Below, one piece after another: positions 35,485-45,136 of a DNA stretch of 64,000 bases (its first letter is position 1; every line of letters starts with the position of its first letter). Source of the stretch: Novosphingobium sp. (lineage in GTDB: Bacteria > Pseudomonadota > Alphaproteobacteria > Sphingomonadales > Sphingomonadaceae). A program made the translations under genes and the position numbers. The notes beneath the pieces were generated by a model, which searched no databases, was not told where the DNA came from, and saw only the letters and a list, made by a program, of their open reading frames with translations. The stretch is from assembly GCF_019748365.1 (NCBI RefSeq), contig NZ_JAIEPN010000027.1:1-64000 (forward strand), in the 5' to 3' direction.

Positions 35485-36390
35485 CTAGTGGGGTAGCAGG
35501 CGGCTTCTTTCCCGCTCCACCAGTGCCGTAAGCCAGGTCTTGAAGACCTGCACCCGTGCAAGGGCATGCGTGTCCTTGTGCATGACGAGCCAGAATGAGC
35601 GCGTGATTCGACGTTCGGGAAAGACGGGCACCAGCTTCGGATCCGCGTCGCCAATGAAGCACGGAAGCACGCCGATGCCCGCGCCGCTGGCGATCAGGCG
35701 GTACTGCGCATTGATCGAGGAAGAGCGGACCGTGGCCGCAAGGCCGGGCTCGATCTCGGCGAGGTAGCGCAGTTCGGGCGCGTAGAGCAGATCGGGGATA
35801 TAGCCGACTAGGGCGTGGCCGCGGGCGAGATCGCCAGCGCGGCGCAGCGCCGCATGGCCGGCGAGATAGCCGGGCGCGGCATAGAGCCGCAGGTGATAAT
35901 CGGAGAGCTTGCCGGCAATGACCGGCCCCGCGCGCGGGCGTGAAAGGGTGACGGCGAGGTCCGCCTCACGCTTCGAGGGGCTGAGGAAGCCGGAGCTGGC
36001 GACAAGATCGATGACAAGGCGCGGATGCGCGGCGGTGAAGCCCGCCAGCGCGGGGGCGACGATCCAGCTGGCGAACCCTTCGGAGAGGCTGACCCGCAGG
36101 AGGCCCGCCACGGAGCCCTTGTCTCCGCCGCCGCCGTGTTCGGCGATGCGGCTGGCGGCGCGTTCCATCGCTTCCACCTCGACCAGCATCGCCTCTCCCG
36201 CTTCAGTGAGGACCTGCCCCTCGCGCGTCTGTTCGAACAAGTTGGCCCCGATGCGCGTTTCTAGGCGGCGCAGGCGGCGGCCCATCGTGGTGGCATCGAC
36301 ACCCATGGCCTGTGCGGCGCGGGCAAGCTGCCCGGCGCGGGCAATGGCGAGGAAGGTCTGGAAATCGCTCCAGTCGGGGGGCTGCATCAT
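35485..36390 (-). CDS. LysR-family transcriptional regulator
   Basis: A 301-aa LTTR. The helix-turn-helix is QTFLAIARAGQLARAAQAMGV...TMGRRLRRLE (about 10-48), and the effector domain includes SLSEGFASWIVAPALAGF. The listed ORF extends to 36732 in shadow; ATG 36390 has GGGAG upstream. It is divergent from mmsA by 90 bp. The gap contains TTGC-TT-GCAA, so it probably controls the valine catabolism genes, though that is inferred from position. Confidence 0.87.
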   Translation of the reverse strand: MMQPPDWSDFQTFLAIARAGQLARAAQAMGVDATTMGRRLRRLETRIGANLFEQTREGQVLTEAGEAMLVEVEAMERAASRIAEHGGGGDKGSVAGLLRVSLSEGFASWIVAPALAGFTAAHPRLVIDLVASSGFLSPSKREADLAVTLSRPRAGPVIAGKLSDYHLRLYAAPGYLAGHAALRRAGDLARGHALVGYIPDLLYAPELRYLAEIEPGLAATVRSSSINAQYRLIASGAGIGVLPCFIGDADPKLVPVFPERRITRSFWLVMHKDTHALARVQVFKTWLTALVERERSRLLPH

Positions 36391-36417
36391 TGCAGGTCTC
36401 CCTCGCATTTTCTCACC

Positions 36418-36427
36418 TTGCTTGCAA
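36418..36427. promoter_or_regulatory. Candidate LysR-type site between lysR and mmsA
   Basis: TTGCTTGCAA, a 4-bp-arm inverted repeat, lies 28 bp from the lysR start and 54 bp from mmsA. It is short, so confidence is limited. Confidence 0.35.
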
Positions 36428-36480
36428 TTCATCCGGGGTGCAGGAAGCCCGTCAAATTCGTCAGGAAAGGAAGCAAACCC

Positions 36481-37977
36481 ATGCGCCAGATCGATCATTT
36501 CATTGTCGGCGGCTCCGGCGGCGCGCCGGCGCGCAAGGGCCCGGTGTTCGATCCCAACACCGGCGCAGTGCAGGCCGAAGTGGCGCTGGGCACGGCCGAG
36601 ACGCTGGAGCGCGCCGTGCAGGCCGCAGCGGCGGCGCAGCCCGCATGGGCCGCGGTCAATCCGCAGCGCCGCGCCCGCGTGATGTTCGAATTCAAGCGTC
36701 TGGTCGAGGCCAACATCGACGAGCTGGCACACCTGCTCTCATCCGAACACGGCAAGGTCATCGCCGATTCGAAGGGCGACATTCAGCGCGGGCTTGAAGT
36801 GATCGAGTTCTGCTGCGGCATCCCGCATGTGCTGAAGGGTGAATACACGCAAGGCGCCGGGCCCGGCATCGACATCTATTCGATGCGCCAGCCGATCGGC
36901 ATCGGCGCGGGCATCACCCCGTTCAATTTCCCTGCGATGATCCCGCTGTGGATGTCGGGCGTGGCGATTGCCACCGGCAATGCCTTCATCATCAAGCCTT
37001 CGGAGCGTGATCCCTCGGTGCCGGTGCGCTTTGCCGAACTGTTCCTCGAGGCTGGCCTGCCCGAAGGCATCTGCCAGGTCGTCCATGGCGACAAGGAAAT
37101 GGTCGACGCGATCCTCGATCACCCGGCGATCGGCGCGGTGAGCTTCGTCGGCTCGTCGGATATCGCGCATTATGTCTACAACCGCGGCGTTGCTGCGGGC
37201 AAGCGCGTGCAGGCGATGGGCGGGGCCAAGAACCACGGCATCGTGCTGCCCGACGCCGATCTCGATCAGGTCGTCAACGATCTCGCCGGCGCCGCGTTCG
37301 GTTCGGCGGGCGAGCGCTGCATGGCGCTGCCGGTGGTCGTACCGGTGGGCGATGAGACCGCCGAGCGCCTCAAGGCCAAGCTGATCCCCGCGATCGAGAA
37401 GCTGCGCGTCGGCATCTCGACCGATACCGATTGCCACTATGGTCCGGTCGTGACCGCCGCGCACAAGGCGAACATCGAACGCTGGATCACCACGTGTGAG
37501 GAAGAAGGCGGCGAGATCGTGATCGATGGCCGCGGCTTCTCGCTGCAGGGCCACGAGAACGGCTTCTTCGTCGGCCCGACGCTGATCGACCACGTCACGG
37601 CGGAGATGGAGAGCTACAAGAACGAGATCTTCGGCCCCGTGCTGCAGATCGTGCGCGCCAAGGATTTCGAGGAAGCGCTCGCGCTCCCCTCGAAGCATCA
37701 GTACGGCAACGGCGTGGCGCTGTTCACCCGCAGCGGCAACGCGGCGCGCGAATTTGCGGCCCGAGTCAATGTCGGCATGGTGGGCATCAACGTGCCGATC
37801 CCGGTGCCGGTGGCCTACCACACCTTCGGCGGCTGGAAGCGCTCTGCCTTTGGCGATACCAACCAGCACGGCGTCGAGGGCGTCAAGTTCTGGACCAAGG
37901 TCAAGACCGTGACGCAGCGCTGGCCCGATGGCCTGCCGGATAGCGGGAATGCGTTCGTCATCCCGACGATGGCCTGA
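36481..37977 (+). CDS. mmsA: CoA-acylating methylmalonate-semialdehyde dehydrogenase
   Basis: A 498-aa aldehyde dehydrogenase of the MmsA type, the last step of valine catabolism (to propionyl-CoA). Motifs include ITPFNFPAMIPLWM, IIKPSERDPSVPVR, FVGSSDIA and the catalytic Cys in AGERCMALPV (Cys280). GKVIADSKGDIQRGLEVIEFCCGIPH is distinctive for MmsA. ATG 36481 has a purine-rich GGAAAGGAAG upstream. The rest of the pathway lies 2-6 kb downstream, separated by two leftward genes. Confidence 0.95.
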   Translation: MRQIDHFIVGGSGGAPARKGPVFDPNTGAVQAEVALGTAETLERAVQAAAAAQPAWAAVNPQRRARVMFEFKRLVEANIDELAHLLSSEHGKVIADSKGDIQRGLEVIEFCCGIPHVLKGEYTQGAGPGIDIYSMRQPIGIGAGITPFNFPAMIPLWMSGVAIATGNAFIIKPSERDPSVPVRFAELFLEAGLPEGICQVVHGDKEMVDAILDHPAIGAVSFVGSSDIAHYVYNRGVAAGKRVQAMGGAKNHGIVLPDADLDQVVNDLAGAAFGSAGERCMALPVVVPVGDETAERLKAKLIPAIEKLRVGISTDTDCHYGPVVTAAHKANIERWITTCEEEGGEIVIDGRGFSLQGHENGFFVGPTLIDHVTAEMESYKNEIFGPVLQIVRAKDFEEALALPSKHQYGNGVALFTRSGNAAREFAARVNVGMVGINVPIPVPVAYHTFGGWKRSAFGDTNQHGVEGVKFWTKVKTVTQRWPDGLPDSGNAFVIPTMA

Positions 37978-37986
37978 TCCGAAGGC

Positions 37987-38808
37987 TTACGGGCTGACGG
38001 TCCCATGCACCGGCACACCTTCCGCAGCGGTTTCGCGGCGGCGGTTCACCACCGCCTCGAACCGCTCGTGGTAGCGCGGATGCTCGGTGCCCATCCAGCG
38101 GTCCCACCAGGTGAAGTAGAGCCCGAAGTTGTAGCGCCCTTCGCTGTGATGCAGGTCGTGGTGGGTGGTGGTCGACATCCAGCCCGTCCATGGCGAGCGG
38201 GTGAAGCCCGGCCAGGCGAGTTCGAACCCGGCGTGGCCGAAGGCATTGCGCGCGATCTGGTGGCCGAGGAAGATAAACACCGCCCAGGGCTCGGCCGGGG
38301 CGAAGATCGTCAGCGCGGCGACCATCAGCGGCACGATCAGCGCCTCGAACGCGGCCTCGCCGGTGGCGAAGCTGTAGGCGGCCCAGCTCGTTGGCGTGCG
38401 GCTGAGGTGGTGGACCGAATGGAGCAGGCGGAACATCGCCTTGCCGTGCATCCAGCGGTGCATCCAGTAGAAATAGGCATCGTGCATCACGATGAGTGCG
38501 GCGGTCTGCCACAGGATCGTGACGGGCACCGGCGGACCCTGATTGAAGGCGATGGCGCCAATCGCAATCAGCACCACCGTGATCAGATCGACAAAGGCGA
38601 AGACCGTCATCGACCACATCGACTGGCGCACCTCGCGCAGACGGTCCGCCGTGCTCGCGCGGCGCGTCTGGATGCGGCGGTGGGCAATGCGGCTGGCGAG
38701 CAGCCAGCACAGCAGCGCAACGCCGGATGCGCCGGCGAAGTAGCGGATGCTTTCGATCCAGATACCATCGAGCATGCGGTGGGCGAGGAACAGCAGCGTG
38801 ATCGGCAT
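37987..38808 (-). CDS. Sterol desaturase / fatty-acid hydroxylase superfamily protein
   Basis: A 273-aa di-iron membrane enzyme with His boxes HDAYFYWMHRWMH, HSVHH and HHDLHH, plus three or four hydrophobic segments. It hydroxylates or desaturates a lipid; in sphingomonads relatives act on carotenoids, sphingolipids or sterol-like lipids. ATG 38808 has GGAGAG upstream. It converges on mmsA (9-bp gap) and lies downstream of the AraC-type gene on the same strand, which may regulate it. Confidence 0.85.
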   Translation of the reverse strand: MPITLLFLAHRMLDGIWIESIRYFAGASGVALLCWLLASRIAHRRIQTRRASTADRLREVRQSMWSMTVFAFVDLITVVLIAIGAIAFNQGPPVPVTILWQTAALIVMHDAYFYWMHRWMHGKAMFRLLHSVHHLSRTPTSWAAYSFATGEAAFEALIVPLMVAALTIFAPAEPWAVFIFLGHQIARNAFGHAGFELAWPGFTRSPWTGWMSTTTHHDLHHSEGRYNFGLYFTWWDRWMGTEHPRYHERFEAVVNRRRETAAEGVPVHGTVSP

Positions 38809-38901
38809 GGGGCTCTCCGGGAAGGGGGTGCCCGAGGTTTGGCATGGTGGCGGCACGGTGGCTCCGCGCGGTCCGAAAATGCTGATCCTTTTCGGAATCG
38901 A

Positions 38902-39963
38902 TCAGGGTTTTTCATCAGCGGCAAACGCCTGCCGACGAAATTCGGTGGGGGTCTGCCCCACGCTTTCGCGGAAGGCGCGGTTGAACGGCGCGAGCGAGCC
39001 GTAGCCGAGGTCCATCGCGATGGTGAGGACCGGCAGATCGACGCGCGCCGGATCGGCAAGCACGGCCTTCGCTTCGGCAATGCGGTGCCCGTTGAGGAAG
39101 GCCGAGAAGTTGCGGTGGCCAAGCCGGCGGTTGATCAGCGCGCGCAGGCGGTGCTCGGGCACATCGAGCCTTGCGGCGAGCGCGGTGATGGTAAGCCCGG
39201 GTTCCAGCCAGACGCGGGCGGCCATCGCGGCATCGAGCTTGCCCTTGAGCACGCGTTCGGCCGGGCTCCAGTCATCGGCGCCGGGCGGCGCAAGGCCCGC
39301 GCGCGGCGGGGCGAGCAGCGCGGGATCGGCCTCCAGCATGGCAACACCGATGCCGAGAATGGCGAGCGCGATCACCACCGACTGGCTGACCAGCATCCAG
39401 GCGGGTTCGTGGCCGAAGCCGAACCACGCCTCGCTCGCCAGCACGCCGATCGAGAGCACTGCGATCACCAGCACGAAGACCACGCGGAAGCGGCGGCGCT
39501 GTTCGACAAGGTCGTCGTCGCGTTCGCGCACCGCGATCACCATGGCATGGATCACCAGCAGCGCGGCGACGATATGGCCAACCGCATCGGCGAGCGGGAT
39601 CAGCGGCTCGTACCAGCGGCGCAGGACGTAGATCATCACGCTCGCGAGGATCAGCGCGAGGCTGGCCCCGGCGATGCGCCGGTCCACCGCGCGGTCAAAC
39701 ACGATATGGGCGAAGAGCCACAGGAACCACGGCGCAAGATTGCTGGCCAGCACCACAGCGAAGCGCGTGGGCGAGGGCGTTTGCGGAAACTGCGGCGCCG
39801 AATTGATGAGATAGCCGATCACGCCGATCAGCAGCGCCACCGTGACCTGGCGCACCGCCGGCCCGGCACCGCTGCGCCAGACGACCAGCGCCACCAGCAA
39901 GAGCTGGCCTATGCCGATCAGGCGCAGCGCGGCATCGATGCTGGCGGTGTCGAGGCTTTCCAT
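38902..39963 (-). CDS. Membrane-anchored AraC-family regulator
   Basis: A 353-aa protein with about seven hydrophobic segments in residues 10-220. A C-terminal AraC double helix-turn-helix follows (LTITALAARLDVPEHRLRALI; AMDLGYGSLAPFNRAFRESVG). Membrane-linked AraC regulators of this layout probably sense lipids or envelope state. ATG 39963 is chosen from the conserved MESLDTASID start; the RBS is weak. It stands 93 bp before the sterol-desaturase-like gene, its likely target. Confidence 0.85.
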   Translation of the reverse strand: MESLDTASIDAALRLIGIGQLLLVALVVWRSGAGPAVRQVTVALLIGVIGYLINSAPQFPQTPSPTRFAVVLASNLAPWFLWLFAHIVFDRAVDRRIAGASLALILASVMIYVLRRWYEPLIPLADAVGHIVAALLVIHAMVIAVRERDDDLVEQRRRFRVVFVLVIAVLSIGVLASEAWFGFGHEPAWMLVSQSVVIALAILGIGVAMLEADPALLAPPRAGLAPPGADDWSPAERVLKGKLDAAMAARVWLEPGLTITALAARLDVPEHRLRALINRRLGHRNFSAFLNGHRIAEAKAVLADPARVDLPVLTIAMDLGYGSLAPFNRAFRESVGQTPTEFRRQAFAADEKP

Positions 39964-40082
39964 GCGCGCCCGGTTATGGCCTGCGCTCGCCCCAAGGTCC
40001 ATCACTTGCCACGCCCCGCGCTTCGGCTAGGGCTTGGTGTACCGCACGCAATTCCACCCTCCCTGCAATGCAAGGCCCGAGC

Positions 40083-41228
40083 ATGACCGACCAGTTTGCC
40101 CTCACCGACGACCAGCTCGCGATCCAGGAGATGGCCCGCCGCTTCACCGCCGATGCGATCACGCCGTTCGCCGCGCAGTGGGACGAGGAGCACACGTTCC
40201 CGCGCGAGACGATTCGGGCTGCGGCGGAACTCGGCTTCGCCTCGATCTACGTGAGCGAGGAAAGCGGCGGCATCGGGCTGGGCCGGCTCGATGCGGCGCT
40301 GATCATGGAAGCCATGGCCTATGGCTGCCCCAGCACGAGCGCGTTCATTTCGATCCACAACATGGCCTCGTGGATGATCGACCGCTTCGGCGGCGACGCG
40401 ATCAAGGGGCGTTTCCTCCCCGATCTCATCACGATGGACAAGATCGCCAGCTACTGCCTTACCGAACCCGGCTCGGGCTCGGACGCGGCGGCCTTGCGCA
40501 CGACGGCGAAGCTGGATGGCGATCACTATGTGGTGAACGGCACCAAGCAGTTCATCTCGGGCGGCGGGGTGAGCGACATCTACGTGACGATGGTGCGCAC
40601 GGGTGAGGCGGGGCCCAAGGGCATTTCGTGCCTCGTGATCGAAAAGGACATGCCGGGCGTCAGCTTCGGCGCGCCGGAGCGCAAGCTGGGCTGGAATTCC
40701 TCGCCCACCGCGCAGGTGATCCTCGAGAACGTGAAGGTGCCAGTGGCGAACCGTGTCGGCGCGGAAGGCGATGGGTTCCGCTTTGCCATGGCCGGGCTCG
40801 ATGGCGGGCGGCTCAACATCGGCGCCTGCTCGCTCGGCGGGGCGCAGCGCTGCCTGGATGAGGCGATCAGGTATGCCAAGGAGCGCAGCCAGTTCGGCCA
40901 GCCCATCGCCGATTTCCAGAACACGCAGTTTGCACTGGCCGACATGGCGATCGACCTCGAAGCAGCGCGCGCGCTGCTCTATCTGGCGGCGGCCAAGGTG
41001 ACTTCGAACGCGCCGGACAAGACGCGCTTTTCGGCGATGGCGAAGAAGCTGGCGACCGATACCGGCTCCTCCGTGGTCGACCGCGCTCTGCAGATCTTCG
41101 GCGGCTACGGTTATCTCAAGGACTATCCGATCGAGCGCTTCTGGCGTGACCTGCGCGTCCACCGCATCCTCGAAGGCACCAACGAGGTGATGAAGATGAT
41201 CGTCGGGCGCGATCTGCTTCGCCAGTAA
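40083..41228 (+). CDS. Isobutyryl-CoA dehydrogenase-like acyl-CoA dehydrogenase
   Basis: A 381-aa FAD enzyme. It has YCLTEPGSGSDAAALRT (FAD/substrate region), RSQFGQPIADFQNTQF, IFGGYGYLKDYPIERFWRDLRV and the catalytic Glu in LEGTNEVM (about Glu364). The YLKDYPIERFWRD signature and its place with 3-hydroxyisobutyrate genes point to the ACAD8/isobutyryl-CoA type, converting isobutyryl-CoA to methacrylyl-CoA. ATG 40083 (MTDQF) has AAGG upstream. First gene of a five-gene rightward operon. Confidence 0.9.
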   Translation: MTDQFALTDDQLAIQEMARRFTADAITPFAAQWDEEHTFPRETIRAAAELGFASIYVSEESGGIGLGRLDAALIMEAMAYGCPSTSAFISIHNMASWMIDRFGGDAIKGRFLPDLITMDKIASYCLTEPGSGSDAAALRTTAKLDGDHYVVNGTKQFISGGGVSDIYVTMVRTGEAGPKGISCLVIEKDMPGVSFGAPERKLGWNSSPTAQVILENVKVPVANRVGAEGDGFRFAMAGLDGGRLNIGACSLGGAQRCLDEAIRYAKERSQFGQPIADFQNTQFALADMAIDLEAARALLYLAAAKVTSNAPDKTRFSAMAKKLATDTGSSVVDRALQIFGGYGYLKDYPIERFWRDLRVHRILEGTNEVMKMIVGRDLLRQ

Positions 41229-41253
41229 TTCAGGTTTGGGAGAGGGCAAGGCA

Positions 41254-42300
41254 ATGACCGACGATATTCTGGTCCGCACCGAAGGGGGGATGGGCGTGCT
41301 GTCGCTCAATCGGCCCAAGGCGATCCACGCGCTCAACCGCGCGATGGTGGATGGCATGACCGCCGCGCTGCTGGCGTGGCGTGATGATCCCGCAATCGGC
41401 GCGGTGATCATCGACCATTCCGAAGGGCGCGGCTTTTGCGCGGGCGGCGATATTGCCTTCCTGCGCAATTCGGCGCTGACCGACGAGGGCGTCTCCGGCC
41501 GCAAGTTCTTCTTCGACGAGTACCGCCTCAACCACCTGATCATGACCTATGAAAAGCCAATAGTGGCCTTCATGGATGGGATCACGATGGGCGGCGGCGT
41601 CGGCATCGCGGACCCGGCGCGCTACCGCGTTGCGACCGAGAACACCCGGCTCGCCATGCCCGAGACCGGCATCGGCCTGTTTCCGGACGTGGGCGGCGGC
41701 TGGTTCCTCTCGCGCATGAAGGGGCGGCTGGGCCAGTACCTTGCGCTCACCGGCGCGCGGATGGACGGAGCCGAATGCCTCTGGGCCGGTTCCGCCACGC
41801 ACTACCTGCCCGCTGCTGCATTGACCGAGGCGAAGGCGAAGATCGCCGCAAACCCCGGCGATGTTCCGGCGATCCTGAGCAGCCTTGCGGTCGCCGCGCC
41901 CGAGCCGAAAGTGGCGGCGCAGGCCGAGGCGATCGCACGGCTCTTCGCATCCGATCGCTACGAGGATATCCTCGCCGCGCTCGAAGCCGATGGCAGTGAA
42001 TTTGCGGCCGTGACGCTCGCAACGCTCCACACCAAGAGCCCGCAGACCTGCAAGGTTGCGCTGCGCCAGCTCGCGACCAGCCTTACCCTGCCCGATTTCG
42101 CCGCCAACATGGTGATGGAATACCGCATCTGCAGCCGCGTCCTGCTGCGCCCCGACTTCGCCGAGGGCGTGCGCGCGGTGATCGTGGACAAGGACAATGC
42201 CCCCAAGTGGAACCCGGCCACACCCGAAGGCGTGACCGACGCAATGCTGGACGCGATCTTCGCGCCCCTGCCTGCAAACGAGGAATGGAGCCCCCTATGA
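41254..42300 (+). CDS. 3-hydroxyisobutyryl-CoA hydrolase
   Basis: A 348-aa crotonase-fold protein. The stretch [30 protein letters not shown] and GSATHYLP are the HIBYL-CoA hydrolase hallmarks, and the length is longer than a typical enoyl-CoA hydratase. It releases 3-hydroxyisobutyrate from its CoA ester. ATG 41254 has GAGAGGG/AAGG upstream. It overlaps the next gene (ATGA). Confidence 0.92.
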   Translation: MTDDILVRTEGGMGVLSLNRPKAIHALNRAMVDGMTAALLAWRDDPAIGAVIIDHSEGRGFCAGGDIAFLRNSALTDEGVSGRKFFFDEYRLNHLIMTYEKPIVAFMDGITMGGGVGIADPARYRVATENTRLAMPETGIGLFPDVGGGWFLSRMKGRLGQYLALTGARMDGAECLWAGSATHYLPAAALTEAKAKIAANPGDVPAILSSLAVAAPEPKVAAQAEAIARLFASDRYEDILAALEADGSEFAAVTLATLHTKSPQTCKVALRQLATSLTLPDFAANMVMEYRICSRVLLRPDFAEGVRAVIVDKDNAPKWNPATPEGVTDAMLDAIFAPLPANEEWSPL

Positions 42301-43079
42301 CCTACGAGACGATCCTTGTTGAACAGCGCGGCGCCGTCACGCTGATCACGCTCAACCGCCCCAAGTCCTTGAACGCGCTCAATTCGCAGGTGCTTGAGGA
42401 ACTGATCGTGGCGTTCGGTGCCTATGAAGCCGATCCCTCGCAGCGCTGCGCGGTGCTCACCGGCTCGGGCGAGAAGGCCTTTGCTGCGGGCGCGGACATC
42501 AAGGAAATGGCCGACAAGGCCGCGACCGATTTCTACACCGGCGACTTCTTCTCGCGCTGGACCAGCCATATCGTGAAGGCCACCCGCAAGCCGTGGATCG
42601 CGGCAGTCAATGGCTTTGCGCTCGGCGGCGGCTGCGAACTGGCGATGATGGCAGACTTCATCATCGCCTCAGAAAACGCCAAGTTCGGCCAGCCCGAAAT
42701 CAAGCTCGGCGTCGCGCCGGGCATGGGCGGTTCGCAGCGCCTGACCCGCGCGGTGGGCAAGGCCAAGGCGATGGACATGTGCCTCACCAGCCGGATGATG
42801 GATGCGGTGGAAGCCGAGCGCTCGGGCCTCGTCAGCCGCGTCGTTCCGCTCGCCTCGCTCATTGACGAGGCGATGGCCGCTGCCGAAGTGATCGCCGGGA
42901 TGGCGCCGGTCGCAGTGATCGCCAACAAGGAAATGGTCAATGCCGCCTTCGAGACCACGCTGGATCAGGGCGTGCTGTTCGAGCGCCGCCTGTTCCAGGT
43001 GCTGACCGCGACCGAGGACAAGGCCGAAGGCATGGCCGCCTTCATCGAGAAGCGCCCCGGCGTGTGGAAGGGGCGGTAG
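42297..43079 (+). CDS. Enoyl-CoA hydratase (methacrylyl-CoA hydratase role likely)
   Basis: A 260-aa crotonase: [40 protein letters not shown] with the hydratase Glu and [16 protein letters not shown] with the second Glu. It hydrates short enoyl-CoAs; between isobutyryl-CoA dehydrogenase and the hydrolase, methacrylyl-CoA is its likely substrate. ATG 42297 overlaps the previous stop. Confidence 0.92.
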   Translation: MTYETILVEQRGAVTLITLNRPKSLNALNSQVLEELIVAFGAYEADPSQRCAVLTGSGEKAFAAGADIKEMADKAATDFYTGDFFSRWTSHIVKATRKPWIAAVNGFALGGGCELAMMADFIIASENAKFGQPEIKLGVAPGMGGSQRLTRAVGKAKAMDMCLTSRMMDAVEAERSGLVSRVVPLASLIDEAMAAAEVIAGMAPVAVIANKEMVNAAFETTLDQGVLFERRLFQVLTATEDKAEGMAAFIEKRPGVWKGR

Positions 43080-43322
43080 TTGTCTGCCCTGCGCAATGTG
43101 GTTTCGCGCCGTGCGCTGCGGTTCGCCGCAGCCTGCGTCCTGCTGCATCTGCTGATATGGGCATACGGCTACTGGGCAAATTTGCAGTACGATGACGGCG
43201 GCGTCGGGACCTTGTTTTTCTTCACTTGGATCTCGCACATTCTCCTGATCATCGCCCTTGTCATTCTGGTGACCAGCGCAGTTCGTCGATGGATCGCGCT
43301 AGAAACAACTTCCGGAGAGTGA
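43080..43322 (+). CDS. Small two-helix membrane protein
   Basis: An 80-aa ORF starting with TTG right after the enoyl-CoA hydratase stop. It has two hydrophobic helices (ALRFAAACVLLHLLIWAYGYW and FFFTWISHILLIIALVILVT). It fills the gap to mmsB exactly (1 bp before the ATG), supporting a real gene within the operon. I do not recognise a family. No strong RBS is visible beyond the coupled position. Confidence 0.6.
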   Translation: MSALRNVVSRRALRFAAACVLLHLLIWAYGYWANLQYDDGGVGTLFFFTWISHILLIIALVILVTSAVRRWIALETTSGE

Positions 43323-43323
43323 A

Positions 43324-44193
43324 ATGAAAATAGCATTCATCGGCCTCGGCAACATGGGCGGCGGCATGGCCGCGAATCTCGTCAAGGCGGGGCATGACGT
43401 GCACGCCTTCGATCTGGCCGAAGCGGCGCTGGCGCGCGCGAAGGAAAACGGCTGCACCACCTACACTTCTGTGCAGGAAGCGGTGCAGGGCGCGGAGGCG
43501 GTTGTTTCGATGCTGCCCAACGGTGCCATCGTGAAGGCAGTCTATACCGCCGACGTGATCGGCCATGCACCGACTTCGGCGCTTCTGCTCGATTGCTCGA
43601 CCATCGATGTTGCCACCGCGCGCGAGGTTGCCGCGCAGGCGGCAGACGCGGGCTATGCCATGGTCGATGCCCCGGTTTCGGGCGGGATCGCGGCGGCCAA
43701 TGGCGGCACGCTCACCTTCATGGTCGGCGGCAGCGCCGATGCCTTCGCGCGCGGCGAGCCGATCCTTGCCGCGATGGGCAAGGCAGTGATCCACGCAGGC
43801 GACAGCGGCGCGGGGCAGGCAGCCAAGATCTGCAACAACATGCTGCTCGGCGCCTCGATGATCGCGACTTGCGAGACTTTCGCCATGGCCGAGAAGCTGG
43901 GTCTCGATTTGCAGACCTTCTTCGACATCTCGTCAAAGGCCTCGGGCCAGTGCTGGTCGATGACAAGCTATTGTCCCGTGCCCGGCGTCGGCCCGACGAC
44001 GCCGGCGGACAACGGCTATCAGGGCGGCTTTGCCACCGCGCTGATGCTGAAGGACCTCAAGCTCGCGATGGAAGCGGCCAAGAGCGCCGGGGCCGACGTG
44101 CCGATGGGTTCGCGCGCGGCGGAACTTTACGCGGCGTTCGATGCGGCCGGAAATGGCGGGCTCGATTTCTCGGCGATCATCAAGACGATGTGA
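43324..44193 (+). CDS. mmsB: 3-hydroxyisobutyrate dehydrogenase
   Basis: A 289-aa NAD enzyme of the beta-hydroxyacid dehydrogenase family. It has the Rossmann motif GLGNMGGGMA (7-16), DAPVSGGIAAAN (substrate loop) and the catalytic Lys in GAGQAAKICNNM. It oxidises 3-hydroxyisobutyrate to methylmalonate semialdehyde, the substrate of MmsA. Last gene of the operon. Confidence 0.95.
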   Translation: MKIAFIGLGNMGGGMAANLVKAGHDVHAFDLAEAALARAKENGCTTYTSVQEAVQGAEAVVSMLPNGAIVKAVYTADVIGHAPTSALLLDCSTIDVATAREVAAQAADAGYAMVDAPVSGGIAAANGGTLTFMVGGSADAFARGEPILAAMGKAVIHAGDSGAGQAAKICNNMLLGASMIATCETFAMAEKLGLDLQTFFDISSKASGQCWSMTSYCPVPGVGPTTPADNGYQGGFATALMLKDLKLAMEAAKSAGADVPMGSRAAELYAAFDAAGNGGLDFSAIIKTM

Positions 44194-44195
44194 GG

Positions 44196-44990
44196 TCAGC
44201 GCACGCGGGCAGCGATGATGCGGCCGATGGGATCGCGCGCGAGATTGGGGGAGACCGCGACAGCGCGCTCCTCTTCGCGTGGCTTGACCGAAGCCTTGAC
44301 GATCTCACGCGCAGCCAGCGGACGGCGCGCAGGGCTGCGACTCGTTTCGGGCACGATGCCCTTGAGGAAATCGGGGCCGATGCGCGAAGTGTAGGTCGCT
44401 TTCGGTGCCTCAGCCGAAGCCAGCACGGTCAGCCGTTCATTCGGCCCGGGGTTCTTTGGCGGCTTCCCGTTGTAGATGAAGCCCTCGACCGGCCAGTGCG
44501 TGGTGCCGAGTCCGCCGAGCGGCGCATACCACACGCGAACCTCGCTCCAGTCGTTTTCAGGCGAGACATCGACGGCGCGGACATTGTCTTCCAGCTGGCC
44601 GCGCCGCCCCTCGATGGGGGACCAGTTGGCGTGGCGCAGCAGCACCGTGCGCGAATCGATGATCCGGCTGACAGCGGCGACATGGCCCAGCTGCATCGCG
44701 CCATGGGGCCGGAAGGCCATGACAGCACCGACCTTGGGTCGGTTTCCCCGCGCATAGCGGCCAGCCGCCTGACCCCACCAGGTATGTGCATCGCCATAGA
44801 GCTGAATGCCGGAAACCTTGCGCGCATATGGGACGCACTGGATGTAGGGGAGGGCGAAGTCGCGGACACCCGGATTATCGCGGTCATCAAAGTTCGCCGT
44901 CGGATCCGGTGCTACTGGCCGTGCATTGCCTACAGCCGGAAAAGCCGCAAGGACGGACAGGATCGCCAAAGCTATAGGGCTACTGCTCAT
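44196..44990 (-). CDS. CHAP-domain (NlpC/P60-like) cell-wall amidase
   Basis: A 264-aa exported protein. Signal peptide MSSSPIALAILSVLAAFPAVG, then a CHAP domain with CVPYARKVSGIQLYGDAHTWW (nucleophilic Cys near 52), GHVAAVSRI (His) and HANWSP. The C-terminal half is low-complexity and Arg/Ala-rich. Such proteins cut peptidoglycan cross-links or act on glutathionylspermidine-like amides. It converges on mmsB with a 2-bp gap. Confidence 0.85.
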   Translation of the reverse strand: MSSSPIALAILSVLAAFPAVGNARPVAPDPTANFDDRDNPGVRDFALPYIQCVPYARKVSGIQLYGDAHTWWGQAAGRYARGNRPKVGAVMAFRPHGAMQLGHVAAVSRIIDSRTVLLRHANWSPIEGRRGQLEDNVRAVDVSPENDWSEVRVWYAPLGGLGTTHWPVEGFIYNGKPPKNPGPNERLTVLASAEAPKATYTSRIGPDFLKGIVPETSRSPARRPLAAREIVKASVKPREEERAVAVSPNLARDPIGRIIAARVR

Positions 44991-45136
44991 GTCGCGACAT
45001 TGCCGACCGTTGGTTAAGGCCGGTCTGTTGAGGCTGGTTAATGCCGGGTTAGGGTGCAGACTTTTGCCGAACCGGCACGAACATGCCGCAACAGACGCGA
45101 CTTGCGTTCTGGGTCCGATGAGGCCACGGGAAGGCG

